Assembly: GCA_030043285.1 (NCBI GenBank)
Contig: JASHXZ010000525.1
Span: 1 to 5,628 of the forward strand
DNA from: Xanthobacteraceae bacterium
Lineage (GTDB): Bacteria > Pseudomonadota > Alphaproteobacteria > Rhizobiales > Xanthobacteraceae
Direction: 5' to 3'
Length of the DNA: 5,628 nucleotides
Part shown: piece after piece, positions 4,992-5,628 of the stretch
How positions within the stretch are numbered: the stretch's first letter is position 1
How the letters are laid out: every line of letters starts with the position of its first letter
The notes under the pieces: generated by a model
What the model saw: the letters and a program-made list of their open reading frames with translations, nothing else
Databases searched by the model: none
Told to the model about the DNA's origin: nothing
Program-made: the position numbers and the translations under genes

Positions 4992-5201
4992 ATGACCAGC
5001 AAGCCCACACTGATCGCCTACACCCTGAAAGATCGCGGCAGGAAGCAAAAGCCGTTCTTCGTTCGCATCGGCGGCGCCTGGCCGTTCGAGTCGGGCAAAA
5101 CCGGCTTCACCGTGCAGCTCGACGCGCTGCCGCTCGACGGCCGCATCGTTCTCTCCGAGCCGAAGGCTCCCGAGACCGAGACGGCGCCGGAGAACGCCTG
5201 A
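4992..5201 (+). CDS. Small hypothetical protein (69 aa)
   Basis: The start ATG 4992 has AAGGA (4981..4985) 6 nt upstream. The product MTSKPTLIAYTLKDRGRKQK continues to FFVRIGGAWPFESGKTGFTVQLDALPLDGRIVLSEP and ends in a short acidic tail. The core (residues 6-58) looks like a compact beta-rich domain: YTLKDRG, RIGGAWP, FTVQLDALPLDGRIVL. I recognise this as a recurrent small hypothetical protein of alphaproteobacterial accessory regions but know no function or family name. It has no membrane segment or cysteine. It lies between a strong terminator and a GC hairpin and so is probably its own transcription unit. A TTGACC at 4894..4899 could be a -35 box, but no matching -10 was seen. Confidence 0.8.
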   Translation: MTSKPTLIAYTLKDRGRKQKPFFVRIGGAWPFESGKTGFTVQLDALPLDGRIVLSEPKAPETETAPENA

Positions 5202-5207
5202 CACGAC

Positions 5208-5234
5208 GGGCCGCTCCGCGAGGAGCGGCCCTTT
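5208..5234 (+). terminator. Terminator-like hairpin after the 69-aa gene
   Basis: GGGCCGCTCC (5208..5217) pairs perfectly with GGAGCGGCCC (5222..5231) around a GCGA tetraloop of the GNRA type. A short TTT (5232..5234) and a C/T-rich stretch follow. The stem is excellent, but the T-run is weak. Confidence 0.65.
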
Positions 5235-5269
5235 CCCCTTCCTCTTTCAGCACGAAAGGAGTTTCGACC

Positions 5270-5624
5270 ATGACCACCTATCGCGTTTACCTGCGCAGCG
5301 ACCTCCAGTGGGCTATGCGCAACTTCAAGGCCCGCAGTCCCGAGCATGCCATCGCCCTTGCCCGCCACTTCGCCGACGAGCATTTCTTCGAGCTGGGCTT
5401 CGAGGGCTACGAGCGTAACGATTACGCGATCAACGAGATCGAAGTCTGCGACGCGGACGCGGATCGAGTGGCTGGACGACGATCTGCGCGTGCGGCTGGC
5501 CGCGCGCGATTTGTTGGACGCGGCGGAGAAAGTGATCGCGTGCCGGCAGCGCGGCGGCGACCTCGCCGCCGCGGTGCGGGAGCTCGACGCGGCGATCGCC
5601 AAGGCCAAGGAGGGAGCCGGGTAA
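5270..5624 (+). CDS. Hypothetical protein, paralogue of the 85-aa gene, with apparent +1 frameshift
   Basis: ATG 5270 has AAAGGAG (5255..5261) 8 nt upstream and begins MTTYRVYLRSDLQWAMRNFK, clearly related to the product at 3781. The frame is good up to about VCDADA (residue 64, codon ending 5461). After this the same frame turns into Arg/Gly/Ala-rich sequence with atypical codons and runs to the window edge without a stop. The +1 frame from 5463 reads IEWLDDDLRVRLAARDLLDA, then a helical segment ending KAKEGAG at TAA 5622..5624, with strong G/C third positions. Removing one base near 5462 would give a 117-aa protein whose C-terminal helical region is absent from the paralogue. This is either a sequencing error or a recently broken gene; no slippery site is visible. 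Function is unknown. Confidence 0.7.
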
Positions 5625-5628
5625 CCCC

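Noticed and set aside
4721..5008. Complement frames across the strong terminator at 4859..4895
   Set aside because: They would have to read through a terminator hairpin and across the start of the 69-aa gene, and they have low-complexity Arg-rich sequence.
5450..5465. Programmed ribosomal frameshifting
   Set aside because: No slippery heptamer, stop codon or downstream stimulatory structure is evident; a simple one-base insertion explains it better.
1..5628. CRISPR array, tRNA, rRNA or insertion sequence
   Set aside because: No regularly spaced direct repeats, cloverleaf, rRNA-like sequence or transposase was seen on reading both strands.

Overview
The window looks like an accessory region (plasmid, integrative element or genomic island) of a GC-rich alphaproteobacterium, probably of the Rhizobiales/Hyphomicrobiales. 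This rests on the strong G/C preference at third codon positions and on the protein families present: a HipB-like regulator next to hipA, a DUF2958 protein, a long ParB-like protein, and several small hypothetical proteins that I associate with accessory regions of such genomes. No rRNA, tRNA, transposase or CRISPR array was seen. The taxonomic call is from memory of the families, not from a search.

Left end, minus strand (1-431): the first codons of a hipA-type toxin gene overlap the stop codon of a 110-aa HipB-like HTH antitoxin gene. That gene has a near-ideal Shine-Dalgarno sequence, a GTG start, a readable sigma70-type promoter, and a perfect inverted repeat of the form TGTCC-N8-GGACA over the -35 box. 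This is the geometry of the E. coli HipB operator and suggests autoregulation.

Divergent gap (432-786): no gene, but unusually dense in palindromes. It holds six hairpins or palindromes, a 17-bp perfect inverted repeat with arms 57 bp apart, and a long stem-loop in the presumed 5' leader of the DUF2958 gene.

Centre, plus strand (787-3077): a DUF2958 gene and a 625-aa ParB-like gene lie 15 bp apart as an operon that ends in a clear intrinsic terminator. No parA is seen.

Right half, plus strand (3146-5628): short unrelated genes, most followed by a hairpin or terminator, so they look like separately transcribed cassettes. In order they are a 162-aa hypothetical protein, an 85-aa hypothetical protein, a 92-aa HTH/excisionase-like DNA-binding protein whose stop overlaps the GTG of a possible 57-aa protein, a non-coding stretch ending in a strong terminator, a 69-aa hypothetical protein, and a diverged relative of the 85-aa protein that carries an apparent one-base frameshift.

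How the parts might work together is inference. HipBA would act in toxin-antitoxin control or maintenance. The ParB-like and DUF2958 proteins would act in maintenance or regulation of the element. The small HTH protein could be a regulator or a recombination directionality factor. I see no single demonstrably new system. The points most worth checking are the HipB-type operator, the palindrome-dense gap, the overlapping 57-aa gene, and the frameshifted paralogue.
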